From positions 53,939-117,938 of the forward strand of contig JAFQZZ010000033.1 in assembly GCA_017405645.1 (NCBI GenBank): 64,000 nucleotides of DNA, given 5' to 3'. The DNA is from Bacillota bacterium (GTDB taxonomy: Bacteria > Bacillota > Clostridia > Peptostreptococcales > Anaerovoracaceae). Below the pieces are notes generated by a model that made no database searches, was not told the origin of the DNA, and was given only the letters and a program-made list of their open reading frames with translations. The translations under genes and the position numbers were made by a program. Shown here one piece after another: positions 25,977 to 33,497 of this stretch. Position 1 is the first letter of the stretch. Each line of letters opens with the position of its first letter.

Positions 25977-26756
25977 CTATTCCAGGACCTGCTCCCGGAA
26001 GGTTTCGATCCACTCCGGTTCCAGTTCCAGCCCCTTCATCAGGTAATTCTCCATCCCGCCGAACTGCTCCTCCGCGGCGTCATAAACCGCATCCAGGTAC
26101 TCCGGCAGGGCCATGTAGGTTTTCCGCACATACTCCGCAAAGGCCTCCGGCGCGCCCCTCTTCAGCGCGTTCTGATAGCCTTTCTCTCCCCGGCCTTCGT
26201 TCTCCAGGTTCGTCATCAGGTAATCCTCCCGGATGATCTCCCGGTCCACTCCCAGCAGTTCCTCCAGGAACATCGCGATCATTCCGCCCCGGTCCTTGCC
26301 TTCCGTGCAGTGCCACAGCACCGAACCCCGGGAATAATCGTGCAGCAGGATGCTCCGCAGGATGCGGCGGAAATTCTTCCGGCAGTTTTCATCCAATGTC
26401 ATCAACCGGTAGAGCTGGTCCATCCCCGGCAGATCCTTCACGTCCGGGATCCCCTGAGGTTTTTCCCGGGTGATCCCCACCTGTTCTTCCGTGAAGACCG
26501 GCGTTTTCAGGTAATCCACTCCCCGGATCAGAACATCCGGTTTTTCGAACCGCTCCACATCCGTCCTCAGGTCCACCACCAGAGACAGCCGGTACTTTTT
26601 CGTCAGCAAAGCCCGGTCATTCGCCGTGACAGCGGAAAGATCCGACGAGCGGAGCAGACAGTTCCGGCGGATCCGCTTCCCGCCGGCGGCCGGCAGCCCG
26701 CCCAGTTCCCTGCAGTTTCTCAGCTTTTCCAAAGCCAGTTTCCGGTTCTCTTCCAT
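25977..26756 (-). CDS. Tyrosine-phosphatase-family protein (Tyr_phosphatase_3-like)
   Basis: The 259 residues are cytosolic. The active-site loop VLWHCTEGKDRGGM gives Cys and Arg of the CX5R motif; the usual DRTG is DRGG. Upstream features fit the family: NCRELGGLPAAGGKRIRRN, LLRSSDLSAV and VVDLRTDVERFEKPD. Known relatives dephosphorylate phosphotyrosine or phosphoinositides. GGGGAGGACGGAGAC precedes ATG 26756, and a promoter is at 26788-26817. A second phosphatase with the same HCTEGKDR loop lies 3 kb away in the redox operon, as a lipoprotein. Confidence 0.88.
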   Translation of the reverse strand: MEENRKLALEKLRNCRELGGLPAAGGKRIRRNCLLRSSDLSAVTANDRALLTKKYRLSLVVDLRTDVERFEKPDVLIRGVDYLKTPVFTEEQVGITREKPQGIPDVKDLPGMDQLYRLMTLDENCRKNFRRILRSILLHDYSRGSVLWHCTEGKDRGGMIAMFLEELLGVDREIIREDYLMTNLENEGRGEKGYQNALKRGAPEAFAEYVRKTYMALPEYLDAVYDAAEEQFGGMENYLMKGLELEPEWIETFREQVLE

Positions 26757-26787
26757 GTCTCCGTCCTCCCCTTCTTTTCGTCCCCTT

Positions 26788-26817
26788 ATTATATCCGCTT
26801 TCCCGGGGTCCTGGCAA
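26788..26817 (-). promoter_or_regulatory. Promoter of the tyrosine-phosphatase gene
   Basis: Minus strand: -35 TTGCCA (26812-26817), 18-base spacer, -10 TATAAT (26788-26793). Confidence 0.75.
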
Positions 26818-26831
26818 GGGGAAAACAGTTG

Positions 26832-26860
26832 TTGAAATATCCCGGCGGTTATGTTATCCT
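26832..26860 (+). promoter_or_regulatory. Promoter of the EamA-family transporter
   Basis: Plus strand: -35 TTGAAA (26832-26837), 17-base spacer, -10 TATCCT (26855-26860), preceded by TATGT as a TRTGn extended -10. Divergent from the phosphatase promoter. Confidence 0.7.
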
Positions 26861-26896
26861 TTACCTATTCATTCCGGATCGGAGGTCTGCTGTCAG

Positions 26897-27796
26897 ATGG
26901 ATAGAGAACAGAACAAAGGCTACATCATGATATTTGCCGCAGGCTGCCTATGGGGCACCATCGGCCTCTTCAGCACCCTGCTCCAGGACATGGGCATGAG
27001 TTCCCAGGCGGTGGCCTTTTTCCGTCTTCTGTTCGCCTCTGCCCTGATGATCCCGGTCCTGATCGTCAAAGGAAAAGGCCTGAAGCTCTTCCGCATCAGC
27101 CGGAGGGGACTCCTCTCCTGCCTGCTGGTGGGACTGTTCTCCCAGGCCTTCTACAATATGTTTTACATGAGCACTATCAAGCACAGCGGCATGGCCGTTG
27201 CCGCGGTGCTGCTCTACACTTCGCCGGTCTTCGTGGCGATCATGAGCCGGCTGTTCTTCCGGGAGCCGCTCCTGCGGCACAAAGTCCTGGCGATCTTTAT
27301 CAACATTCTGGGATGCATCCTGACAGTTACCGGCGGGCATCTGGCCGGCTTCAGCCTGGCAGGCGCCGGTCTCCTGACCGGGATCGCCGCCGGATTCATG
27401 TATGCCACCCTTCCGGTTCTTTCCCGGATCGGCGCAGACAGGGAAAACCCTTTTACCTCCACCTTCTACGGGCTGGCTTTCGGAGCGCTGTTCCTGTTCT
27501 TCATCGTCCGTCCCTGGCAGGGGATCGGCGCGCCTTTCACAATGAACATGGCGGCGGCGCTGACCGGCTTCGGGATTATCCCCTCCGCCCTGGCCTACAT
27601 CATCTACTTCGGCGGCCTGAACCATGTCCGGGAGACCTCCAAAGTCCCGGTGCTGGCTTCGGTGGAAACCGTTGTCGCCGCCCTGATCGGGCTCCTGGTC
27701 TTCAGCCAGTCCCTCGGCGTCGTCAAGATCCTCGGCATCGCCCTGGTGCTCTGTTCGATCCTCATTATGAACAAAAAGACGCCGGAGCGTCTTTAA
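26897..27796 (+). CDS. EamA-family drug/metabolite transporter
   Basis: Inner-membrane exporter of the DMT superfamily, 299 residues, ten hydrophobic helices in two EamA repeats (about 10-140 and 155-290). Repeat landmarks are GCLWGTIGLFSTLL at the first helix, AAVLLYTSPVFVAIMSRLFF in the first repeat, and KVPVLASVETVVAALIGLLV in the second. The cargo is unknown; relatives export amino acids or metabolites. The stop codon overlaps that of the convergent flavodoxin gene, and its last codons contain a terminator used in the opposite direction. Confidence 0.9.
   Translation: MDREQNKGYIMIFAAGCLWGTIGLFSTLLQDMGMSSQAVAFFRLLFASALMIPVLIVKGKGLKLFRISRRGLLSCLLVGLFSQAFYNMFYMSTIKHSGMAVAAVLLYTSPVFVAIMSRLFFREPLLRHKVLAIFINILGCILTVTGGHLAGFSLAGAGLLTGIAAGFMYATLPVLSRIGADRENPFTSTFYGLAFGALFLFFIVRPWQGIGAPFTMNMAAALTGFGIIPSALAYIIYFGGLNHVRETSKVPVLASVETVVAALIGLLVFSQSLGVVKILGIALVLCSILIMNKKTPERL
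27773..27794 (-). terminator. Terminator of the redox operon embedded in the EamA coding sequence
   Basis: Minus strand: 8-bp stem AAAGACGC/GCGTCTTT with a 4-base loop, then TTGTT to give a run of five T. It begins at the flavodoxin stop and lies fully inside the last codons (KKTPERL) of the convergent transporter. Confidence 0.72.
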
Positions 27797-28287
27797 TCGG
27801 TTTGTTCCAGAGCGGAACAGAATGTGCGGATCCTGTCCTCATTGGCAGGGTCCTCTTTTGTTTTGGGGTCGATCAGGATCAGTTCCGCTTCCAGCGCGTC
27901 CACGCCCAGTTCCCCTTTCAGCTTCAGCAGCGCCTTTTCGGCGCCGGATCCGCTCATACAGGCAAATGCCGCCAGCTTCTTTTCCCGAAGGCCCTCCCGG
28001 TTTTCCCGGATAAAGGTCCTCAGGGGAGGGGTGATGGTCCCCGCCCAGACCGGAAAACCGAAAACGATCCGGTCATACTCCTCCGGGCTGAACGCATAGG
28101 GCATCAGTTTCGGGCTCTCGCCCATGACCGCGCTCTTGCCGCCCCACAAGAACTTTTTGAATCCCTTGTCCGGGTAGGTTTTGTCCGGTTCGATCCGGAT
28201 CAGGTCCGCCTCAATAACGGAGGCGATCCGTTCCGCCGTCCAGGCGCAGTTGCCGGACATGGAATAATAGACGATTGCTGTTTTCAT
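27793..28287 (-). CDS. Flavodoxin-family protein
   Basis: Single-domain FMN protein of 164 residues. The phosphate-binding loop is IVYYSMSGNCAWTAERIA at the N-terminus. The flavin loops are FGFPVWAGTITPPLRTFI (around residues 75-92) and AFACMSGSGAEKAL (around 108). It could carry electrons or act as a small FMN reductase. It is the last gene of the Crp/Fnr-linked redox operon, 13 bases after the first aldo/keto reductase gene. AAAAGGAGAACGG precedes ATG 28287. Overlaps the EamA stop. Confidence 0.9.
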   Translation of the reverse strand: MKTAIVYYSMSGNCAWTAERIASVIEADLIRIEPDKTYPDKGFKKFLWGGKSAVMGESPKLMPYAFSPEEYDRIVFGFPVWAGTITPPLRTFIRENREGLREKKLAAFACMSGSGAEKALLKLKGELGVDALEAELILIDPKTKEDPANEDRIRTFCSALEQTD

Positions 28288-28300
28288 TTCCGTTCTCCTT

Positions 28301-29476
28301 TTATCGTTTCATGATTTTCCGCGCAATGGGGATTCCGATCCGGAACAGCGGAGGCCGCAGCTGGCGGTCCGCTATTTTCAGCATTTTCCGGATGGGGATC
28401 TGCTGGGGACAGTGCTGTTCGCACTTCCCGCAGCCGGTGCAGCGGGTGGCAAAACCCGGCTCCTTCTGCATCGCCACGTTCCGGGCGAATTCAAACCGGC
28501 CGGCGCTCTTTTTGTCCAGATAGCACAGGTTATAGTAGTGGAAGATCCCGGGGATGTCCACTCCCGCGGGACAGGGCATGCAGTACCGGCAGCCGGTACA
28601 GCCCACCTTCTCCTTCTCTTTGATGGCTGTCTTTATTTGTTCCACCAGGGCGTGATCCGCCTGAGTAAAGGATCCCGCTTCCGCTTCGGAAGCGATGCGG
28701 ATGTTCTCCTCCACCATCTCCGTGGAATTCATTCCGGATAGGACGCAGGTGACTTCCGGTTGGTCCCACAGCCACCGCAGGCCCAGCTCCGCCGGGGTGT
28801 ATCCCCGTCCGCTGTCCTGCAGGGCCTTTTTCGCTTTCTCCGGCAGATTCACCAGCTTGCCGCCCCGCAGGGGTTCCATGATGATCACCGGCACCCCCTT
28901 CTCCGCCGCGGCCTTCAGCCCCTCCCGGCCGGCCTGAGTATGCTCGTCCAGGTAGTTGTACTGAATCTGGCAGAAATCCCAGTCATAGGCCTCCAGGATC
29001 TTCAGGAACGTAGCGGTGTCGCCGTGATGGGAAAAGCCGATCTGCCGGATGCTCCCATCCTGTTTTTTGCCGTATATCCATTCCTCGATGTCCAGTTCCC
29101 GCAGTTTCTCCCACTCCAGGGGATCCGTGAACATGTGCATCAGGTAATAGTCGATGTAGTCCGTCCGCAGGCGGCTGAGTTCCTCCCGGAAGGTCTTTTC
29201 CACGGCCTTTCCGGACCGGAGGATGTACTGGGGCAGCTTGGTGGCCACCTTCACCCGTTCCCGGCAGCCGTTCTCCGCCAGCACTCTTCCCAGGCAGTCC
29301 TCGCTGCCGGGGTAAATATAAGCGGAATCGTAGTAATTGACGCCCTGTTCCACCGCCAGCATGATCTCCCTTTCCGCCTTTTCATAATCGATGGCGCCGG
29401 CTTTCCGGGTAAACCGCATGCAGCCGAAACCCAGCTGGGAGATCTTTTCGCCGTATTTATCTGTTCTGTATCTCAT
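28301..29476 (-). CDS. Aldo/keto reductase with C-terminal 4Fe-4S ferredoxin region
   Basis: The 391-residue protein joins an aldo/keto reductase barrel (1-290) to a bacterial ferredoxin-type tail. The catalytic tetrad is visible: YYDSAYIYPGSE (Asp, Tyr), VATKLP (Lys) and GFSHHGD (His). The tail contains VGCTGCRYCMPCPAGVDI and RCTGCGKCEQHCPQQIPI, each with four Cys, enough for two clusters. Such fusions occur widely in anaerobes; the physiological substrate is unknown. ATG 29476 is chosen with GGGGTGAG upstream; a GTG lies three codons earlier. A related protein is encoded at 30696. Confidence 0.9.
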   Translation of the reverse strand: MRYRTDKYGEKISQLGFGCMRFTRKAGAIDYEKAEREIMLAVEQGVNYYDSAYIYPGSEDCLGRVLAENGCRERVKVATKLPQYILRSGKAVEKTFREELSRLRTDYIDYYLMHMFTDPLEWEKLRELDIEEWIYGKKQDGSIRQIGFSHHGDTATFLKILEAYDWDFCQIQYNYLDEHTQAGREGLKAAAEKGVPVIIMEPLRGGKLVNLPEKAKKALQDSGRGYTPAELGLRWLWDQPEVTCVLSGMNSTEMVEENIRIASEAEAGSFTQADHALVEQIKTAIKEKEKVGCTGCRYCMPCPAGVDIPGIFHYYNLCYLDKKSAGRFEFARNVAMQKEPGFATRCTGCGKCEQHCPQQIPIRKMLKIADRQLRPPLFRIGIPIARKIMKR

Positions 29477-29499
29477 AACACTCACCCCGGTTCCCGCCT

Positions 29500-30672
29500 T
29501 CAGGATTCGCTCCCGGTTCCCTTCATGATCCGGCTTTCCAGCCTGCCGATCTCTTCCTCACTCATTCCGATGTCAATCAGGTATTGCCGGGCACAGGCCG
29601 CCAGGTCGGTGGTTTTGAGATCCCCGGATCCGTCCCCGGCGATGCTCCGAAGCATGGGATCCAGCAATCCTTCCACAATCAGGCCGTAGCGGATCCCGTC
29701 GCCTTCCTTCGTGATCCCGTAGTAGTTTTCATAGGTGATCATGTAATCCGTCACGATCTCTTCATAACCCGCTCCCGCCAGGGCTTCCAGCAGCATGCAG
29801 ACAAAGCCGGTCCGGTCCTTCCCTTCCGTGCAATGGATGAGACAGGGGCCCTCGTTTTCCGCCAGAGCGGTCAGTCCCTTCACGATTTTTGCCTTAAATG
29901 CATCGGAACCGTAGTTCATATTCAGAGCCAGGGGCATCACCTGCCCGTTCTCATAAAGAGACCGGAAATACGGGGAAACGAACCCTTCCTCCTGAAAATA
30001 CCGGCCGATCGTCTCGTCGTCATCCGCCAGATCCAGAATGTATACGACCCCCGATCCTGCCATCAGCGAATCGGCAAAAAGCGCCCGGTTGCGGGTATTA
30101 TCGCAGGGAGAAGCGGAACGGTACAGGGCGTTTTCTTTTAATCTGCCCCCTCGTACCGGACGGAAATTCGCAAAAACCTCGTCACTGGAATAAAACCCCC
30201 TGTCGTCCTCATAATGAAGGTCCCGGGCGTTCTGAACGTCCAGGTATCCCGCTTTTTCGCGAAGGGTGACGGTCGCCGTGTCCCCTTCCTGCAGCCCTGC
30301 CGCTTCCCATAGATCGTCCCCGCTGTTGATGCCTGCTTTGATATGTTCGGAGCCGGGATAACCCACCAGCAGCGGTTCCCCGGCCGCTGTGTAATAGCCG
30401 TTGTAATAGGGGATGTTCTCCATGCGGTAGCCGTTGGAAAAGAAAATGTCCACGCTGTCGCCAAACTCGAATCCCAGGGCGTTGAACTCATCAATGGATA
30501 TATCGATGCAGATTCCGCCGGGCTCGTGTTCATGCAGGAGTCCGCCATCAGCCAGGGCCGGTGCGGGAGCGGCTTCTTCCGTTTCCTCCGGGCTGCCGCC
30601 GCAGCCGGCAAGCAGCCCTGCGCACAGGCATAAGCAGATTGCCGCTATGAGAATGCTTTTTTTATTGAACAC
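29500..30672 (-). CDS. Surface lipoprotein tyrosine-phosphatase-like protein
   Basis: The 390 residues start with a lipoprotein signal (ILIAAICLCLCAGLLAGC, Cys about 24), so the protein should sit outside the membrane. The C-terminal half is a phosphatase with PCLIHCTEGKDRTGFVCMLL near residue 275 (CX5R complete). The N-terminal half (about 40-150), with GICIDISIDEFNALGFEFGD and GYPGSEHIKAGINSGDDLWE, has a strand pattern reminiscent of the C-terminal barrel of SAM hydroxide adenosyltransferases; this is a resemblance only. The start is GTG 30672 after GGGGGAAAAC. It lies between two Fe-S aldo/keto reductases in the redox operon. The substrate is unknown. Confidence 0.82.
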   Translation of the reverse strand: MFNKKSILIAAICLCLCAGLLAGCGGSPEETEEAAPAPALADGGLLHEHEPGGICIDISIDEFNALGFEFGDSVDIFFSNGYRMENIPYYNGYYTAAGEPLLVGYPGSEHIKAGINSGDDLWEAAGLQEGDTATVTLREKAGYLDVQNARDLHYEDDRGFYSSDEVFANFRPVRGGRLKENALYRSASPCDNTRNRALFADSLMAGSGVVYILDLADDDETIGRYFQEEGFVSPYFRSLYENGQVMPLALNMNYGSDAFKAKIVKGLTALAENEGPCLIHCTEGKDRTGFVCMLLEALAGAGYEEIVTDYMITYENYYGITKEGDGIRYGLIVEGLLDPMLRSIAGDGSGDLKTTDLAACARQYLIDIGMSEEEIGRLESRIMKGTGSES

Positions 30673-30695
30673 GTTTTCCCCCTGATGATACTCTC

Positions 30696-31718
30696 CTACA
30701 CGGTCCGCCTGCCGGCGATGATCTCCCGGTAATCCTCCAGGTTCTTCCGGAGCAGCGCCGGGATGTCCAGTTCATACGGACACCGGGTCATGCAGGCTCC
30801 GCATTCCGTACAGTCCTCGACCCGTTCCATTTCCTTCTGCCAGTACTCCGTCATCCAGTCCGCCGACGGCGCCCGCCGGATCATCTGTGAGATCCGGGCG
30901 CACTGGCTGATGATGATATCCTGGCTGCAGGGCGCGCAGTAGCCGCAGCCCCGGCAGAATCCGTCCAGCAGCTCTGCCCGGTCCTTTTCAATGACCGACC
31001 GGCATTCTTCGTCCAGTACCGGCTCTTCCTCGAAGAAGGACAGCCACTCCTCCAGTTCCTCCATCCGCTGGATCCCCCAGATGGGCAGCACCTCGTACTG
31101 CAGCATGAAGGCCATGCAGGCCTTCGCATTGGTCAGCAGGCCGCCGGAAAGCCCCTTCATAGCCAGGAAGCCCATTCCGGCCTTTCGGCAGCTTTCCACC
31201 AGGGCGATGTCCCGGTCCGTGGCCAGGTACGAGAAGGGGAACTGCAGAACTTCGTACAGACCGCTCTGCACGATCTCCTCCGCGATCCCGATCTTGTGTG
31301 CCGTGATGCCGATGTGCCGGATCTTTCCCTCCTCCTTTGCCTGCAGCATGGCTTCGTACATCCCGGTACCGTCCCCGGGGGCATAGCACTGCTGCACGAA
31401 GTGGAGCTGATACAGGTCCAGGTAATCGGTCCTCAGGTTCTTCAGGCTGGTCTCCAGGTCCTCCCAAAGCTTGTCCGGCGTCCGGGCCAGGGTTTTGGTG
31501 GCAATGTAGACCTTATCCCGCATGTCTCCGAAGGCGGCGCCCAGTTTCTCCTCGCTGTCCGTATAGCCCCGGGCCGTATCATAGAAAGTCATTCCGCCTT
31601 CATAGGCCCTCCGCAGGATCTTGACCGCCGTCTCCAGATTCACCCGCTGGATCGGCAATGCGCCGAAAGCGTTCTGGGGCGTAACGATCCCGGTCCTGCC
31701 CAGCGTCAGCATTTTCAT
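30696..31718 (-). CDS. Aldo/keto reductase with C-terminal Fe-S region (second copy)
   Basis: The 340 residues have a reductase barrel with FYDTARGYTDSEEKLGAAF (Asp, Tyr), VYIATKT (Lys) and LDLYQLHF (His). A shorter Fe-S tail follows: FCRGCGYCAPCSQDII and VEDCTECGACMTRCPYELDI. It is a diverged relative of the protein at 28301 rather than a recent duplicate. It follows ferredoxin by 23 bases, so ferredoxin could feed its clusters. GAGGTGAGTAT precedes ATG 31718. Confidence 0.89.
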   Translation of the reverse strand: MKMLTLGRTGIVTPQNAFGALPIQRVNLETAVKILRRAYEGGMTFYDTARGYTDSEEKLGAAFGDMRDKVYIATKTLARTPDKLWEDLETSLKNLRTDYLDLYQLHFVQQCYAPGDGTGMYEAMLQAKEEGKIRHIGITAHKIGIAEEIVQSGLYEVLQFPFSYLATDRDIALVESCRKAGMGFLAMKGLSGGLLTNAKACMAFMLQYEVLPIWGIQRMEELEEWLSFFEEEPVLDEECRSVIEKDRAELLDGFCRGCGYCAPCSQDIIISQCARISQMIRRAPSADWMTEYWQKEMERVEDCTECGACMTRCPYELDIPALLRKNLEDYREIIAGRRTV

Positions 31719-31741
31719 ATACTCACCTCAGTTTATCGTTT

Positions 31742-31936
31742 CTACTCGTAATCGTTCAGTTCGATCACGTTTACCGGACAGGCTTCCATCGCCTCCGCCG
31801 CAGCGTCCACGGCTTCATCCGGCACGTCTCCTTCAATGGCTTCCGCCACGCCTGCATCGGTCATAAAAAACACTTCCGGGCAAACCCCTTCGCAAAGTCC
31901 GCAGCCGATGCACCCTTCCGTCACAATGTACTTCAT
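31742..31936 (-). CDS. Ferredoxin (monocluster type)
   Basis: Acidic 64-residue ferredoxin. The cluster motif is EGCIGCGLCEGVCPEVFF, and the distal cysteine is in MEACPVNVIEL. The spacing fits a single 4Fe-4S ferredoxin. AGGAGGGTACGAAA precedes ATG 31936. It sits 32 bases after the Fe-S protein and 23 before an aldo/keto reductase with Fe-S tail, so it is probably the electron carrier of the operon. Confidence 0.95.
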   Translation of the reverse strand: MKYIVTEGCIGCGLCEGVCPEVFFMTDAGVAEAIEGDVPDEAVDAAAEAMEACPVNVIELNDYE

Positions 31937-31968
31937 TTTCGTACCCTCCTTTTTTTCAGTATATCACA

Positions 31969-32685
31969 TCAATCCAGTATCCGTCCATCCCTGGCGATCG
32001 TCACTACCCGCCATGGGATGAATTTGCCGCTGTTCTGAAGAGCTGTCTCCGCCGCCCGCTGCAGACCGCCGCAGCAGGGGACCTCCATCCGGACAATGGT
32101 CACCTCCCGGATATCGTTTCCGGCAATGATTTCCGTCAGTTTCCCGGCATAGTCGGTATCGTCCAGTTTCGGGCATCCGATCACGGTGATCCGCCCCTTC
32201 ATGAAGTCTTCATGCATATTGGCATAGGCATACGCCGTGCAGTCCGCCGCGATCAGGAGCTTTGCCCCGTCATAGAACGGTGCCCGAACCGGCAGCAGGC
32301 GGATCTGGCAGGGCCACTGATTCAGACGGGAGACCGGGGCCGCCGCAGACGCCGGCGCCGGAGTCTCCGGATCTTCCGGCGTTCTTTTCAGTTCCATGGA
32401 CCTGGAACCGGGGCAGCTGGCACCCAGCAGTTCTTCGATCCTCTTTTTCTGTTCCTGACTTGTTTTCACTTCCGCTTCATTATAGGCCGGTGCCTCCCTT
32501 TCTTCAAAGGTGATGGCTCCCGTCGGACAGGCCGGCAGACAATCGCCGAAACCGTCGCAGAAATCCTCCCGGACCAGCTTCGCCTTCCCTTCTATCATTT
32601 TAATGGCTCCCTCGTGGCAGGCATTTGCACAGAGGCCGCAGCCGTTGCATTTTTCCTCGTCGATACGGATGATTTTACGGATCAT
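31969..32685 (-). CDS. 4Fe-4S binding protein, first gene of the redox operon
   Basis: The 238 residues hold an N-terminal 2x4Fe-4S ferredoxin domain: KCNGCGLCANACHEGAI (about 10-26) and FCDGFGDCLPACPTGAI (about 39-55). The C-terminal half includes LLIAADCTAYAYANMHEDF, VIGCPKLDDTDY and VEVPCCGGL-like VRMEVPCCGGLQRA, so further cysteines may bind a cluster or metal. Proteins of this shape occur beside Crp/Fnr regulators in Clostridia; their reaction is not known to me. ATG 32685 has AAGGAGG eight bases upstream; longer in-frame starts would run through the divergent promoter. Confidence 0.85.
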   Translation of the reverse strand: MIRKIIRIDEEKCNGCGLCANACHEGAIKMIEGKAKLVREDFCDGFGDCLPACPTGAITFEEREAPAYNEAEVKTSQEQKKRIEELLGASCPGSRSMELKRTPEDPETPAPASAAAPVSRLNQWPCQIRLLPVRAPFYDGAKLLIAADCTAYAYANMHEDFMKGRITVIGCPKLDDTDYAGKLTEIIAGNDIREVTIVRMEVPCCGGLQRAAETALQNSGKFIPWRVVTIARDGRILD

Positions 32686-32698
32686 AATGATTCCCTCC

Positions 32699-32758
32699 TT
32701 GCTTTGATGGGTCCAGTATAGTATAATCCGGGAAAGAAGTATGTGGCTTGAACCACAT
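32699..32758. promoter_or_regulatory. Divergent promoters and CRP-like palindrome between the redox operon and the Crp/Fnr gene
   Basis: Palindrome ATGTGG-N6-CCACAT at 32741-32758 resembles the CRP consensus TGTGA-N6-TCACA. Plus strand: -35 TTGCTT (32699-32704), 17-base spacer, -10 TATAAT (32722-32727), so the palindrome lies just after the predicted start of the regulator gene. Minus strand: two overlapping -10 candidates TATACT (32720-32725 and 32715-32720) without a good -35. With the second, the palindrome centre is about 41 bases before the start, the classic activator position. This suggests activation of the redox operon and autorepression; inference. Confidence 0.7.
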
Positions 32759-32779
32759 TTTTGAAAGAAAGTGATAAAA

Positions 32780-33439
32780 ATGAGTGAAAACATCCTGAAA
32801 AAAAGCGCCCTCTTCCGGGACATGACCGATGAAGAGCGAAGCGAATGCCTGAAAGCTCTGAGTGCCCGGGAACAGAACTTCCGGAAAGGCGAGGTGATCC
32901 TTCACGCCGGCGACCATACCGACCGGATGGGAATGGTGCTGTCCGGCAGCGTCACGATCGAAAGCAGCGATGTCTGGGGAAACTGCACCGTTCTGAGCCA
33001 CGTGGGGGCCGGTCAGTTTTTCGCCGAGACCTACGCCCTGCTGCCGGAAGAAACCCTGCTGGTAGATGTCCGGGCCAACGAGGACAGCCGGATCCTCTTC
33101 TTCCGGATTGGGGGCCTTCCGGGAAACATGCCTTTCTCCCCATGGAAGGAGAAACTGCTGAAGAATCTGCTGCTGATTACTTCCCGCAAGAACCTGCACC
33201 TTTCCGGCAGGAGTTTCCACACCTCCCCAAAGAGCTGCCGTGGCCGATTGCTGTCCTATCTGAACGCCGTTTCCCTTCAGAAGGGATCCTCGGAATTCGA
33301 CATCCCCTTTGACCGCCAGCAACTGGCGGATTACCTGAACCTGGAACGGACGAATATGTCCAAGGAGCTTTCCCGTATGCAGAAGGAAGGCATCCTTGAA
33401 TGCCGGAAGAGCCATTTCAAACTGCTTGAAATAGAATAG
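32780..33439 (+). CDS. Crp/Fnr-family transcriptional regulator
   Basis: About 219 residues. An N-terminal cyclic-nucleotide-binding-like beta barrel (about 15-120; KGEVILHAGDHTDRMGMVLS, VGAGQFFAETYALL) is followed by a dimer helix and a C-terminal winged helix (DIPFDRQQLADYLNLERTNM, then SKELSRMQKEGIL). There is no N-terminal Cys cluster, so it is not an FNR-type oxygen sensor with a 4Fe-4S cluster; the signal is unknown. ATG 32780 is chosen; a GTG lies three codons before. It is divergent from the Fe-S/ferredoxin operon and shares one palindrome with it, so it very probably controls that operon. Confidence 0.93.
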   Translation: MSENILKKSALFRDMTDEERSECLKALSAREQNFRKGEVILHAGDHTDRMGMVLSGSVTIESSDVWGNCTVLSHVGAGQFFAETYALLPEETLLVDVRANEDSRILFFRIGGLPGNMPFSPWKEKLLKNLLLITSRKNLHLSGRSFHTSPKSCRGRLLSYLNAVSLQKGSSEFDIPFDRQQLADYLNLERTNMSKELSRMQKEGILECRKSHFKLLEIE

Positions 33440-33463
33440 AGCCTGCGCATCGCCGCAGGCTCT
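33438..33463. terminator. Hairpin between the convergent Crp/Fnr and methyltransferase genes
   Basis: 10-bp perfect stem AGAGCCTGCG/CGCAGGCTCT with a 6-base loop, starting on the Crp/Fnr stop codon. T-tracts on both sides are short, so termination would be moderate in either direction. Confidence 0.65.
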
Positions 33464-33497
33464 ATTAACTTTCTCGTCCGATTTCGATTTCCGGTTT

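Noticed and set aside
28301..31718. Tandem duplication of aldo/keto reductase genes
   Set aside because: The two proteins differ throughout in barrel and tail sequence and are separated by an unrelated gene; an ancient paralogue pair is more likely.
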